From contig JALNZC010000030.1 in assembly GCA_023229525.1 (NCBI GenBank), positions 1-48,523 of the forward strand: a stretch of DNA of 48,523 bases. Reading direction: 5' to 3'. Both the position numbers and the translations under genes were made by a program. Under the pieces are notes generated by a model, which saw only the letters and a program-made list of their open reading frames with translations, was not told where the DNA came from and did not search any database. Numbering within the stretch: position 1 is the first letter of the stretch; the number at the start of each line of letters is the position of its first letter. Source of the DNA: Bacteroidales bacterium (GTDB lineage: Bacteria; Bacteroidota; Bacteroidia; Bacteroidales; FEN-979). Below, one piece after another: positions 31,335 through 39,042 of this stretch.

Positions 31335-32381
31335 ATGTTCAATGAAGCTAAAAAAGATGAAGAATTTGATTCTTCAAATCTCGTAATTTTTTTATACAAA
31401 TGGCGTAAACCCCTTTTCATTGTCTTGGTAGCCACTATGTTCTGTTCCTGGTTTTTTTCATTGCCTCTATTTATTACACCAAAGTACAAATCAACCGTTA
31501 TTCTTTTTCCTGCCAGTTCGAGTTCGGTATCAAAAGCCCTTCTCAGTGAAAAGGGAGGTAAAAATGATGACCTTACTTCCTTAGGTGAATCGGAACAGGC
31601 TGAACAACTGCTTCAGATCCTCAATTCCAACAAGATCCGTGACCGGGTTATCCGGAAATTCAACCTGATGGAACATTATGGGATCGATAGTACCTCACAG
31701 TATAAGATCTCAAAATTGTATAAGGAATACGAAAACAATATTGGTTTTCGCTCAACTGAGTACCTTGCCGTTGAAATCTCCGTTTATGATGAAGATCCGC
31801 AAATGGCAGCCGTTATAGCTAATACGATTGCTGATTTGCTCGATTCAACCAAAAATGACATGCAACGTCAGCGTTCAGTAGCAGGTTTCAAAATTGTGGA
31901 AGCAGAATATAAATCACTTGATAATGAAATCAAGGCCATCGTTGATTCATTGGTTACATTAGGGAGCCTGGGCTTAAATGATGTTGACTATCAATCGCAG
32001 GTTCTCAATCAACAGATGGCCATTGCCATCATGAACGGGAACAGGACTGCACAGGTTGCCCTCCAGAAAAAACTCGATATTTTGGGGAAATATGGAGGGA
32101 TTTATATGATGTTGAAAAATTCGCTGGAATTTAAAACGGAACAGCTTACACTGCTTCAGGCCAAATATAAAGAAGCTCGTGTGGACGCTCAGTCAAATTT
32201 ACCTCAGAAATTTATCGTGAGCGATGCATATAAAGCAGAGCGGAAATCATACCCCGTCCGGTGGCTGATCATTGTGGTGTCCACCCTGTCGGCTTTGTTT
32301 ATGGCCATCATAGTAATTATGGTTATGGAAAAAATAGTCAATTATAACGCACACAAAAAATTCAAACTTGAGCAATCCTGA
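31335..32381 (+). CDS. Wzz-like polysaccharide chain-length determinant, copy 1
   Basis: The 348 residues are a Wzz/FepE-type protein: an N-terminal cytoplasmic stretch, a membrane helix (about 31-53), a periplasmic helical region of about 230 residues with YKSTVILFPASSS in the first part, and a second membrane helix (WLIIVVSTLSALFMAIIVIM) at about 308-327. There is no tyrosine-kinase domain, unlike BY-kinases. Such proteins set the length of O-antigen or capsule chains. The second copy starts 41 bases later. It has its own promoter with perfect boxes, so it may be expressed separately from the flippase. Confidence 0.85.
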   Translation: MFNEAKKDEEFDSSNLVIFLYKWRKPLFIVLVATMFCSWFFSLPLFITPKYKSTVILFPASSSSVSKALLSEKGGKNDDLTSLGESEQAEQLLQILNSNKIRDRVIRKFNLMEHYGIDSTSQYKISKLYKEYENNIGFRSTEYLAVEISVYDEDPQMAAVIANTIADLLDSTKNDMQRQRSVAGFKIVEAEYKSLDNEIKAIVDSLVTLGSLGLNDVDYQSQVLNQQMAIAIMNGNRTAQVALQKKLDILGKYGGIYMMLKNSLEFKTEQLTLLQAKYKEARVDAQSNLPQKFIVSDAYKAERKSYPVRWLIIVVSTLSALFMAIIVIMVMEKIVNYNAHKKFKLEQS

Positions 32382-32422
32382 GTAGTTCGTAAATCTTAAA
32401 AATTCAAAGAAAAAACAACCCA

Positions 32423-33382
32423 ATGGATAAATTTTTTAATAGCAGGCAAATTATAGAAATATTGATCAAATGGAGAATCCAACTTGGTATTGTAATATTG
32501 GTTACCGTGGTGTTTTCTGCTTTTTTTTCAAGCCCGGTCTTCATACAGCCACTTTTCAAATCTGATGCCATAATTTATCCCTCTAACATATCTCCCTATT
32601 CCGCAGAAAATGTAACGGAACAATCGGTTGAAGTATTGCAATCGCGTGATATCCGCGACAGTGTCGTGAAGAAATTCAATCTGGTGCGGCATTGGAAAAT
32701 CGACTCTACCTCTAAAATAGTCAAAACGTTCATTCAAAGAGCATATAAGGACCGCGTTGTTTTTTCAACTACTCCTTATGAAGCGGTTAAGATCGAGGTT
32801 TGGGATCCTACTCCACAAACCGCCAGCGATATCATTAATTCCATCATGGAGTATTATAATTTAAAAGTCAGGAAACTTCAGAAAGATAAGTTCAAGGAAG
32901 TTTTGGGCAATTACGATTTTGTTCTCCATAAAAAGAAAGCATACCTCGATTCACTGAAAGCCCGTGCCGATACGCTGGGAACAAAATACGGTATACTCGA
33001 GTACAGTAATCAGACCCGCGAAATCATGAGGGCCTACTTGAGCGGGGGAAAAACAAGATCTCCCGAAGTTTTAAGGTTAAAGAAAAACTTGGAAGAAAAA
33101 GGCGTGGAAATGATCCTTTTACGCGATCTGATCGGGATGGAAGCCAGTTCATACAGCAACATGAAATTCGATGCGGATAAGGCGCTCTTTAATTATAACC
33201 GAAACTACAGTTACGTAAATGTTCTGAGTAAACCTTTACCGGCCGATAAAAAATCCTATCCTATCCGCTGGTTAATCGTATCACTCTCGACCATTTCCAC
33301 CTTCGTTTTAGCATTGCTGATTATCGGACTCATCGAGAACCGGCATTTCTTTAAAATTCCATCAAAGAAACATGCAGGATAA
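32423..33382 (+). CDS. Wzz-like polysaccharide chain-length determinant, copy 2
   Basis: The 319 residues have the same plan as copy 1: membrane helix (about 18-38, IQLGIVILVTVVFSAFFSS), a helical periplasmic part, and a second helix in WLIVSLSTISTFVLALLIIGLI near the end. The sequence is quite different from copy 1 apart from the opening, a FKSDAIIYPSN segment, and SYPIRWLI before the second helix, so the duplication is old. It has no kinase domain. The end overlaps the ligase gene by 11 bases (33372-33382), which couples their translation. Confidence 0.85.
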   Translation: MDKFFNSRQIIEILIKWRIQLGIVILVTVVFSAFFSSPVFIQPLFKSDAIIYPSNISPYSAENVTEQSVEVLQSRDIRDSVVKKFNLVRHWKIDSTSKIVKTFIQRAYKDRVVFSTTPYEAVKIEVWDPTPQTASDIINSIMEYYNLKVRKLQKDKFKEVLGNYDFVLHKKKAYLDSLKARADTLGTKYGILEYSNQTREIMRAYLSGGKTRSPEVLRLKKNLEEKGVEMILLRDLIGMEASSYSNMKFDADKALFNYNRNYSYVNVLSKPLPADKKSYPIRWLIVSLSTISTFVLALLIIGLIENRHFFKIPSKKHAG

Positions 33383-34859
33383 ACTGGAAGGACTGAAGAG
33401 TTATCTGACCGGCACAAAAGGAACATATACGGTTTTGTATGTACTCAGTTCCCTTTTTGTTGGGCTGAACTGTCTGCTGATATATCACGAGATTTATTGG
33501 CTGCTGTTGCTTCCGGTACTGATGATCATTATTTATCTCTATTTTTTTCACCTTGATAAAATTCTCTTACTCATTACACTGGCAACACCTCTGGCCATTA
33601 ATATCACACAACGTGAATTCAGGGTTGGTGTCTCCATTCCAACTGAACCATTGATGTTCGGTGTTTTGCTGATGTTTATTTTAAAGCTTATTCTCAACAA
33701 CGATTTTGATAAAAGAATCTGGAAACATCCGGTAACAATCATTATTCTGTTGCAACTTACCTGGATTTTGATTACAAGTATTACCAGTGTCAGGCCATTG
33801 ATATCCTTTAAATTTTTGCTTGCAAGACTATGGTTTGTAGTCCCATTTTATCTTTTTGGTATTCATTTTTTCAAACAAACGATCAATATTCGACGGTTTA
33901 TGTGGTTTTATGCCATCCCCCTTGTCGGGGTGGTTTTTTTTACTACATATAACCATTACCTCTGGGGATTTGAACAGCAGGCCGGTCATTTTGTGATGGA
34001 GCCTTTCTACAATGATCATACAGCTTACGGTGCTATATTGGCAATGTACATACCTGTTTTCTTTGGATTTGTAATTTACCGGAAATATTCTAAGATTACT
34101 CGTTTTTTCGGGTTTATGGTATTACTCATACTTATGACCGCTTTGATACTATCCTATTGCCGGGCAGCCTGGATCAGTCTTGCCATGTCTATCGGGGTGC
34201 TGATACTGGTTTTGTTGAAGATCAAATTCCGTTGGGTTGCCTTAACCACTATTATAATGGGTATCATCTTTTATACATTTCAGTTTGAGATTCTCACTAC
34301 TCTGGAAAGGAATAAACAAAGCAAGGCAGCAACCCTAACCGAGCATGTTCGCTCCATTTCCAATATTTCAACTGACAATTCCAATCTCGAAAGGATCAAC
34401 CGATGGATGTCTGCATTCCGTATGTATCGGGAACGTCCTAACTTCGGATTCGGACCGGGGACTTACCAGTTCGAATATGCACCTTACCAATTGTCGGATG
34501 AAAAGACCCTGATCAGTACCAATGCCGGTGATAAAGGAAATGCACACAGTGAATATATTGGACCTTTGGCTGAACAGGGATTACCCGGAATGCTTATCGT
34601 GGTTGCGCTGGTAGTAGCTATGATTATTACCGGATTAAAGGTATATCGCCGAAGCCGTGACCGCGAAATTAAACTTCTGAGTATGACGACCACGTTGGGA
34701 TTGATTACTTATTTTATCCATGGGCTGATGAATAATTTTTTGGATACCGATAAAGCATCGGTTCCGGTATGGGGATTCATGGCCATTCTGGTTGCAATGG
34801 ATATATATACCTCAAAGATAGAGGATAAGGAACCTGAAAAACAGGATACAACCTCCTAG
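33372..34859 (+). CDS. O-antigen ligase / polymerase family membrane protein
   Basis: A 495-residue protein with about 12 membrane helices and a large loop around 290-380 carrying RPNFGFGPGTYQFEYAPY, typical of the Wzy_C/WaaL family (O-antigen ligase or polymerase). These enzymes join polysaccharide units to each other or to lipid A core. Which of the two it does cannot be told by eye; no polymerase or ligase is otherwise visible in the operon. The gene starts inside the end of copy 2 Wzz. Its stop overlaps the end of the convergent second lpxD by four bases (CTAG), with no separate terminator. Confidence 0.85.
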   Translation: MQDKLEGLKSYLTGTKGTYTVLYVLSSLFVGLNCLLIYHEIYWLLLLPVLMIIIYLYFFHLDKILLLITLATPLAINITQREFRVGVSIPTEPLMFGVLLMFILKLILNNDFDKRIWKHPVTIIILLQLTWILITSITSVRPLISFKFLLARLWFVVPFYLFGIHFFKQTINIRRFMWFYAIPLVGVVFFTTYNHYLWGFEQQAGHFVMEPFYNDHTAYGAILAMYIPVFFGFVIYRKYSKITRFFGFMVLLILMTALILSYCRAAWISLAMSIGVLILVLLKIKFRWVALTTIIMGIIFYTFQFEILTTLERNKQSKAATLTEHVRSISNISTDNSNLERINRWMSAFRMYRERPNFGFGPGTYQFEYAPYQLSDEKTLISTNAGDKGNAHSEYIGPLAEQGLPGMLIVVALVVAMIITGLKVYRRSRDREIKLLSMTTTLGLITYFIHGLMNNFLDTDKASVPVWGFMAILVAMDIYTSKIEDKEPEKQDTTS

Positions 34860-35788
34860 ATTTTTTTCTTCCGGATCAATTCAGGTAATTGCCTGACGGC
34901 AGCTATCTCCCGCCATTTTTTGCGTGGATCGTCGGCCGGTATACCCCAGTAAGTTTTTCCACCTTCGAGAGATTTATCGACACCCGACAAGGCAAGGACG
35001 ATGGCTTTTTTACCGATGACAAGGTCCTTGTTAACGGATACACGCGCCCAAAGGATCACATCGTCTTCTATACGGGTCACCCCGGCAATAGCGCAATGGG
35101 CCCCAATCAGGCAATGACGACCCACGTAGGTATCGTGACCGATCTGTACATGATTATCCAGCTTTGTACCGAATGAAATCGTAGTATCGCCGGTTACCCC
35201 TCTGTCGATGGTTGTAACAGCGCCAATTTCTACATTGTCTTCGATAATGACCCGGCCACACGATTCAAGTTTTATCCACCCGTCCGGCCTCCGCTGGAAG
35301 TAGTAGGCGTCAGCTCCAAGCACTACACCCGAGTGAATGATGACATTGTTACCGATAATGGTATGGTCATAAATGCTGACGTTGGCGTGAAGGATACAAT
35401 TCTTTCCTATTTTAACGTGGTTACCGATAAATACGCCTGGTTGAATGATCGTACCTACATCTATATCAGCTCCTGGGCTGATAGGTGCAACCGCCTTTAC
35501 AAAAGGACGGAATCGCAGTGCAAGGGAAACAAAAGCATCAAACGGTTTGTCACAGATGAGAAGGGCTTTCCCTTCAGGTGGTTCAACTGAAGCATTGATC
35601 AGGATCGTTGTTGCATCCGAATTTAACGCTTTCTGGTAATATTTCGGGTGATCCACAAAAGTCAGGTCACCTGGTTCAACCATGTGGATTTCATTGATCC
35701 CGGTAACGGGAAAATCAGGATCACCAACCATCATGGCTCCGGTAAATGCAGCAACCTCTGATAGTTTAAATGGTCTTGGAAATTTCAT
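34856..35788 (-). CDS. LpxD-like acyltransferase paralogue
   Basis: The 310-residue protein is an LpxD-type enzyme: an N-terminal uridine-binding region followed by a left-handed beta helix of hexapeptide repeats (from about residue 105 onwards, repeats like IGKNCILHANVSIYDHTIIGNNVIIHSGVVLGADAY). The catalytic His of the KLDN..QIGHD segment is present. It is shorter than the lpxD at 40427 and differs in sequence, so it is a paralogue. Bacteroidota often carry this second copy next to efp; its substrate is not known. It follows efp by 57 bases on the same strand. Confidence 0.85.
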   Translation of the reverse strand: MKFPRPFKLSEVAAFTGAMMVGDPDFPVTGINEIHMVEPGDLTFVDHPKYYQKALNSDATTILINASVEPPEGKALLICDKPFDAFVSLALRFRPFVKAVAPISPGADIDVGTIIQPGVFIGNHVKIGKNCILHANVSIYDHTIIGNNVIIHSGVVLGADAYYFQRRPDGWIKLESCGRVIIEDNVEIGAVTTIDRGVTGDTTISFGTKLDNHVQIGHDTYVGRHCLIGAHCAIAGVTRIEDDVILWARVSVNKDLVIGKKAIVLALSGVDKSLEGGKTYWGIPADDPRKKWREIAAVRQLPELIRKKKI

Positions 35789-35816
35789 AAAACTTTATTC
35801 ATCCCGATTCATAACT

Positions 35817-35844
35817 CCCTCGTCCTTCGTCCCTCGTCTTCCGT
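35817..35844 (-). repeat. Short heptamer array behind efp
   Basis: Four units: CCCTCGT, CCTTCGT, CCCTCGT, CTTCCGT, ending one base before the efp stop codon. There is no A on the plus strand, so the sense strand has no T. It is the shortest of the clear arrays. Confidence 0.75.
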
Positions 35845-35845
35845 C

Positions 35846-36412
35846 CTATACTTTCACTCGCTCTGCGTAATCACCGGTACGCGTATCTACCTTAATGGTC
35901 TCGCCGGTGTCGATAAAAAGTGGGACCTTAACTATAGCTCCTGTTTCAACAGTGCAGTCTTTCAAAGCATTGGTAGCAGTATTGCCCCGCATCCCAGGTT
36001 CAGTATAGGTTATTTTTAACACAACAAACGGTGGAAGTTCACAGGTAAGCACGGTCTCCGTGTCAACATGAAACAGGATCTCTACCTCCTGGCCCTCTTT
36101 AAGGAATTGAGGTGCGTTTATCAGTTCTGCGGGAATATAGATCTGTTCAAAATTTTCCATATTCATGAAATGGTAAGATGAATCATCTTTGTAGAGGTAC
36201 TGATATTTCCGGCGTTCTACCCGCGCAATTTCAATTTTTGCGCCTGAGTCAAAGGTATTGGCAATCACCCGTCCATGCTTTAGATTCTTTAATTTTGTAC
36301 GAATAAATGCCGGTCCTTTGCCTGGTTTAACGTGCTGAAATTCGACAACACTGTAAAGGTCGTTGTTGAATTCGATGACTAGACCATTTCTGATATCCGC
36401 GGTTGTGGCCAT
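35846..36412 (-). CDS. efp: Elongation factor P
   Basis: The 188 residues are a full EF-P with its three beta-barrel domains: the KOW-like N-terminus with KPGKGPAF, the central OB fold, and a C-terminal OB fold ending GDYAERV. The tip lysine is Lys32 in PGKG, the site modified in other bacteria. The factor rescues ribosomes stalled on consecutive prolines. The start is the usual one (MATTADIRNG). It is normally next to lpxA in Bacteroidota; here the ABC ATPase, two arrays and the fkbM gene lie between. A TAATTTTG box precedes it. Confidence 0.96.
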   Translation of the reverse strand: MATTADIRNGLVIEFNNDLYSVVEFQHVKPGKGPAFIRTKLKNLKHGRVIANTFDSGAKIEIARVERRKYQYLYKDDSSYHFMNMENFEQIYIPAELINAPQFLKEGQEVEILFHVDTETVLTCELPPFVVLKITYTEPGMRGNTATNALKDCTVETGAIVKVPLFIDTGETIKVDTRTGDYAERVKV

Positions 36413-36446
36413 ATAAAAATTTTGATGATTTGTTTTTAAGGGGCTG

Positions 36447-36454
36447 CAAAATTA
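36447..36454 (-). promoter_or_regulatory. Candidate -7 box (TAATTTTG) for efp
   Basis: A full TAnnTTTG match on the minus strand, 34 bases before the ATG. The expected -33 position has no TTTG, so only the -7 half is supported. Confidence 0.4.
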
Positions 36455-36569
36455 GTTAAAAACTTGAAATATCCATAATAATGATATGAAGTAACAGAAG
36501 GAAAATGATTTACGAGTAGTTCAATTGACTTATTCCGGAAATAAAAGTTCCCACATGAATTAAATGTGT

Positions 36570-36577
36570 TAATTTTG
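36570..36577 (+). promoter_or_regulatory. Candidate -7 box (TAATTTTG) for fkbM
   Basis: A full TAnnTTTG match on the plus strand, followed by GCCGCAG. Transcription would start near 36584, giving a leader of about 28 bases. The -33 element is weak. Confidence 0.4.
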
Positions 36578-36611
36578 CCGCAGTCTGAATAATGAAGTCT
36601 ACCAACGGCTA

Positions 36612-37334
36612 ATGAAACAACTACTTAAACGACTCCTAACCTTACTGCATGTCTCGGTTACCCGGAATCAGAAATACGATGCATTTACCCGGAAAATAAT
36701 TCACAAGACCTTGAGACCAGATTCGAATTGCATTGACATCGGATGCCATAAAGGAGAGATACTTGACCTGATGATCAAGGGAGCGCCCCAGGGTAAGAAA
36801 TTTGGATTTGAGCCTATTCCCGAACTGTTTCATATATTATCTGAAAAATACCGATCAGACCCTACTGTAAATATAAATCCCACAGCGTTGTATGATAAAA
36901 CCGGGACAACTTCTTTTCAGCATGTTTTAAACGCTCCCGCTTACAGCGGAATTAAAAAACGCAAGTATGACGGAAAAAATGTACATATTGAGCAGATTTC
37001 TGTCAAAACCGGTTTGCTCGATGACATCATCCCGGAAGGTACATCCATAGATATAATTAAAATTGATGTGGAAGGCGCTGAATTTCAAGTAATGAAAGGG
37101 GCTCTTGCCACGCTGAAACGTTGTAAACCGGTGGTCATCTTTGAATTTGGTATGGGTGCCGCTGATTTTTATGGTTCTACGCCTGATCTTTTACACCGGT
37201 TCATTTCAGTGGATTGCGGAATGAAAATTTCAACCCTGAAAGGATTTCTTTCCAACGGGCCATCCCTGACCATTGAAAAGTTTAAAATACTTTTCGAAAA
37301 GGGCAAAGAGTACTATTTCGTTGCACACCCCTGA
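36612..37334 (+). CDS. FkbM-family methyltransferase
   Basis: The 240 residues hold a class I SAM-binding fold of the FkbM type: CIDIGCHKGEILDLM (motif I, about 37-51), then IDIIKIDVEGAEFQVMKGA near 141-159, the DVEGAE motif characteristic of the family. FkbM enzymes methylate hydroxyl groups of sugars or polyketides, so modification of a surface-polysaccharide sugar is a reasonable guess in this neighbourhood. It is on the plus strand between efp and the lpx genes, opposite to both, and looks like an insertion in an otherwise conserved block. The stop is followed after two bases by an octamer array. Confidence 0.85.
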   Translation: MKQLLKRLLTLLHVSVTRNQKYDAFTRKIIHKTLRPDSNCIDIGCHKGEILDLMIKGAPQGKKFGFEPIPELFHILSEKYRSDPTVNINPTALYDKTGTTSFQHVLNAPAYSGIKKRKYDGKNVHIEQISVKTGLLDDIIPEGTSIDIIKIDVEGAEFQVMKGALATLKRCKPVVIFEFGMGAADFYGSTPDLLHRFISVDCGMKISTLKGFLSNGPSLTIEKFKILFEKGKEYYFVAHP

Positions 37335-37336
37335 AA

Positions 37337-37470
37337 GATTTACGATTTACGATTTGAAAATTTGAAGATGTGAAAATTTGAAAATTTGAAGATGTAAAAA
37401 TTTGAAGATGTGACGATGTGACGATTTGAAGATGTGAAAATTTGAAGATTTAAAGATGTGACGATTAAAT
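37337..37470 (+). repeat. Octamer tandem array behind fkbM
   Basis: Two GATTTAC heptamers, then fifteen eight-base units in register from 37351: GATTTGAA, AATTTGAA, GATGTGAA, GATGTGAC and close variants. It starts two bases after the fkbM stop. The plus (sense) strand has only five C in 134 bases, one of them in each of the GATTTAC and GATGTGAC units. Confidence 0.95.
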
Positions 37471-37489
37471 AAAAGATAAAATAAGTTGT

Positions 37490-37594
37490 ATCCAGCATCC
37501 AACATTCAGTATCCAGCATCCAGTATCCAGTATCCAGTATCCAGCATCCAGCATCCAGCATCCAGCATCCAGCATCCTGTATCCTGTATCCTGC
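37490..37594 (-). repeat. Heptamer tandem array behind the ABC ATPase gene
   Basis: Fifteen seven-base units without a break: mostly ATCCAGC and ATCCAGT, then ATCCTGT twice and ATCCTGC, with ATCCAAC and ATTCAGT near the left end. It ends four bases before the stop of the ABC gene. With the octamer array of fkbM it fills the space between the two convergent genes, each array behind its own gene. Confidence 0.95.
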
Positions 37595-37598
37595 TCCC

Positions 37599-38222
37599 TT
37601 ATTTCTTGAATTCTTCTATCATCAACTTCGAACTGGCAAAGCCTGATTCGATCCGATGTTGGTTTGAACAAATTATAACTGTCCGGGTTTTTGTAAAATC
37701 ATTCATCAGCTGCAGATACCAGTCAATTCCGGATTGATCAAGATTCATGGCAGGCTCATCAAAAAGGAGCAAGGGAACATTACTCATGATGGCAATAACT
37801 AATTTTACCCGTTGTTTCATCCCTGAGGAAAATTGACGGATATGCTTGTGATTGTTTCCCGGAAATCCAAGTAAATCAATGGTTTTTTGACGACTGAATC
37901 CGGGAATATAAGATTTGAAGGCGAAGTGAAAATCCAGCATTTCCGGTAAGGTGAATTCCTCAATCAACTCCTGGTAAGGCGCTACCAACGCAAGATAACG
38001 GAAAATTTCAGGATCCGGAATCTGATTTCCGTTAAAGGTATAATTTACCACGCCGGCGGTAGAATGTATATTTCCGGCAATTACCTGAAGCAGGGTTGAC
38101 TTACCGGAGCCATTCCGTCCAAGAATAGCTGAGGTTTGATTACTTTCAAATGTAAAGGAAACATCGCGAAAAATCCATTCGGAATTGAATTTTTTTCCGA
38201 TATGATTAAGTTCGATCCGCAT
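37599..38222 (-). CDS. ABC transporter ATP-binding protein without a visible permease
   Basis: A single 207-residue nucleotide-binding domain. It has Walker A GRNGSGKST (about 35-43), the Q-loop region VAPYQE, the signature FSSGMKQR and Walker B LLLFDEP. There is no membrane segment and no permease gene next to it, so the partner must be elsewhere or the protein acts alone. The size and sequence are like the small CcmA-type or LPS-related ATPases, but neither can be chosen. It follows lpxA by 21 bases on the same strand, so it belongs to the lipid A operon. It is followed by the heptamer array. Confidence 0.85.
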   Translation of the reverse strand: MRIELNHIGKKFNSEWIFRDVSFTFESNQTSAILGRNGSGKSTLLQVIAGNIHSTAGVVNYTFNGNQIPDPEIFRYLALVAPYQELIEEFTLPEMLDFHFAFKSYIPGFSRQKTIDLLGFPGNNHKHIRQFSSGMKQRVKLVIAIMSNVPLLLFDEPAMNLDQSGIDWYLQLMNDFTKTRTVIICSNQHRIESGFASSKLMIEEFKK

Positions 38223-38243
38223 GAGAGGGTTTTTCGCGATTCA

Positions 38244-39035
38244 CTATTTCTCACGAACCTTGGAATAGCCTTTCATTATACCCCGGCTTGAATTGGCGAT
38301 AAACAACAGGATTTCATCCCGTTCCGGGGTTGCTTCCACTTTGGCCTCAATGATTTCCACAGCTTGAGTTACATTGTATCCCTTAACAAAAATGATCCGG
38401 TAAATATCCTGGATCTTGTTGATCACATCAGGCGAAAATCCCCTTCTGCGAAGTCCGATTGAATTTACACCGACATACGAAAGGGGATTTCTCGCGGCCT
38501 TTGTATAGGGAGGAACATCTTTCCCAACGCCTGCTCCCCCTGCAATGATGGAATGTGCACCGATATGACAGAATTGATGGATAGGAACCATACCTCCGAT
38601 GATTGCCCAGTCGTCAATAGTTACATGCCCGGCAAGCATGGCAGCGTTGGCCATGATAACGTTATTTCCGATCACACAATCGTGGGCGATATGGGCATAG
38701 GCCATGATCAGGGTATTATCGCCGATCACAGTTTCATAACTTGCCTTGGTTCCCCGGTTAATTGTCACAAATTCACGGATAGTTACATTGTTCCCGATCT
38801 TTACAATAGTATCTTCTCCGGCGAACTTCAGGTCCTGGGGAATAGCCGAGATTACGGCTCCGGGAAAGATCTTGCAGTTTTTACCGATCCTGGCTCCTTC
38901 CATAATGGTAACATTGGAGCCGACCCATGTCCCTTCTTCGATAACAACGTTTTTGTCGATCGAAACAAACGGCTCGATCACAACGTTGGCAGCTACTTTT
39001 GCCTGTGGATTTACATATGCTAATGGTTGATTCAT
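38244..39035 (-). CDS. lpxA: Acyl-ACP-UDP-N-acetylglucosamine O-acyltransferase
   Basis: The 263 residues are a complete LpxA with a left-handed beta helix. The catalytic His lies in AHIAHDC (about residue 118, equivalent to His125 of E. coli), and the C-terminal helical part has VGVNSIGLRRRGFSPDVI. It puts the first hydroxy-fatty acid on UDP-GlcNAc, starting lipid A synthesis. It is preceded by lpxC/fabZ (seven bases) and followed by the ABC ATPase gene. Confidence 0.96.
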   Translation of the reverse strand: MNQPLAYVNPQAKVAANVVIEPFVSIDKNVVIEEGTWVGSNVTIMEGARIGKNCKIFPGAVISAIPQDLKFAGEDTIVKIGNNVTIREFVTINRGTKASYETVIGDNTLIMAYAHIAHDCVIGNNVIMANAAMLAGHVTIDDWAIIGGMVPIHQFCHIGAHSIIAGGAGVGKDVPPYTKAARNPLSYVGVNSIGLRRRGFSPDVINKIQDIYRIIFVKGYNVTQAVEIIEAKVEATPERDEILLFIANSSRGIMKGYSKVREK

Positions 39036-39042
39036 GATCGTA

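Noticed and set aside
37340..37737. Frames of 68-83 residues over the two arrays
   Set aside because: They are translations of heptamer and octamer repeats, rich in Cys, Trp, Tyr and Ser-Ile-Gln-Tyr-Pro patterns with no conserved domain.
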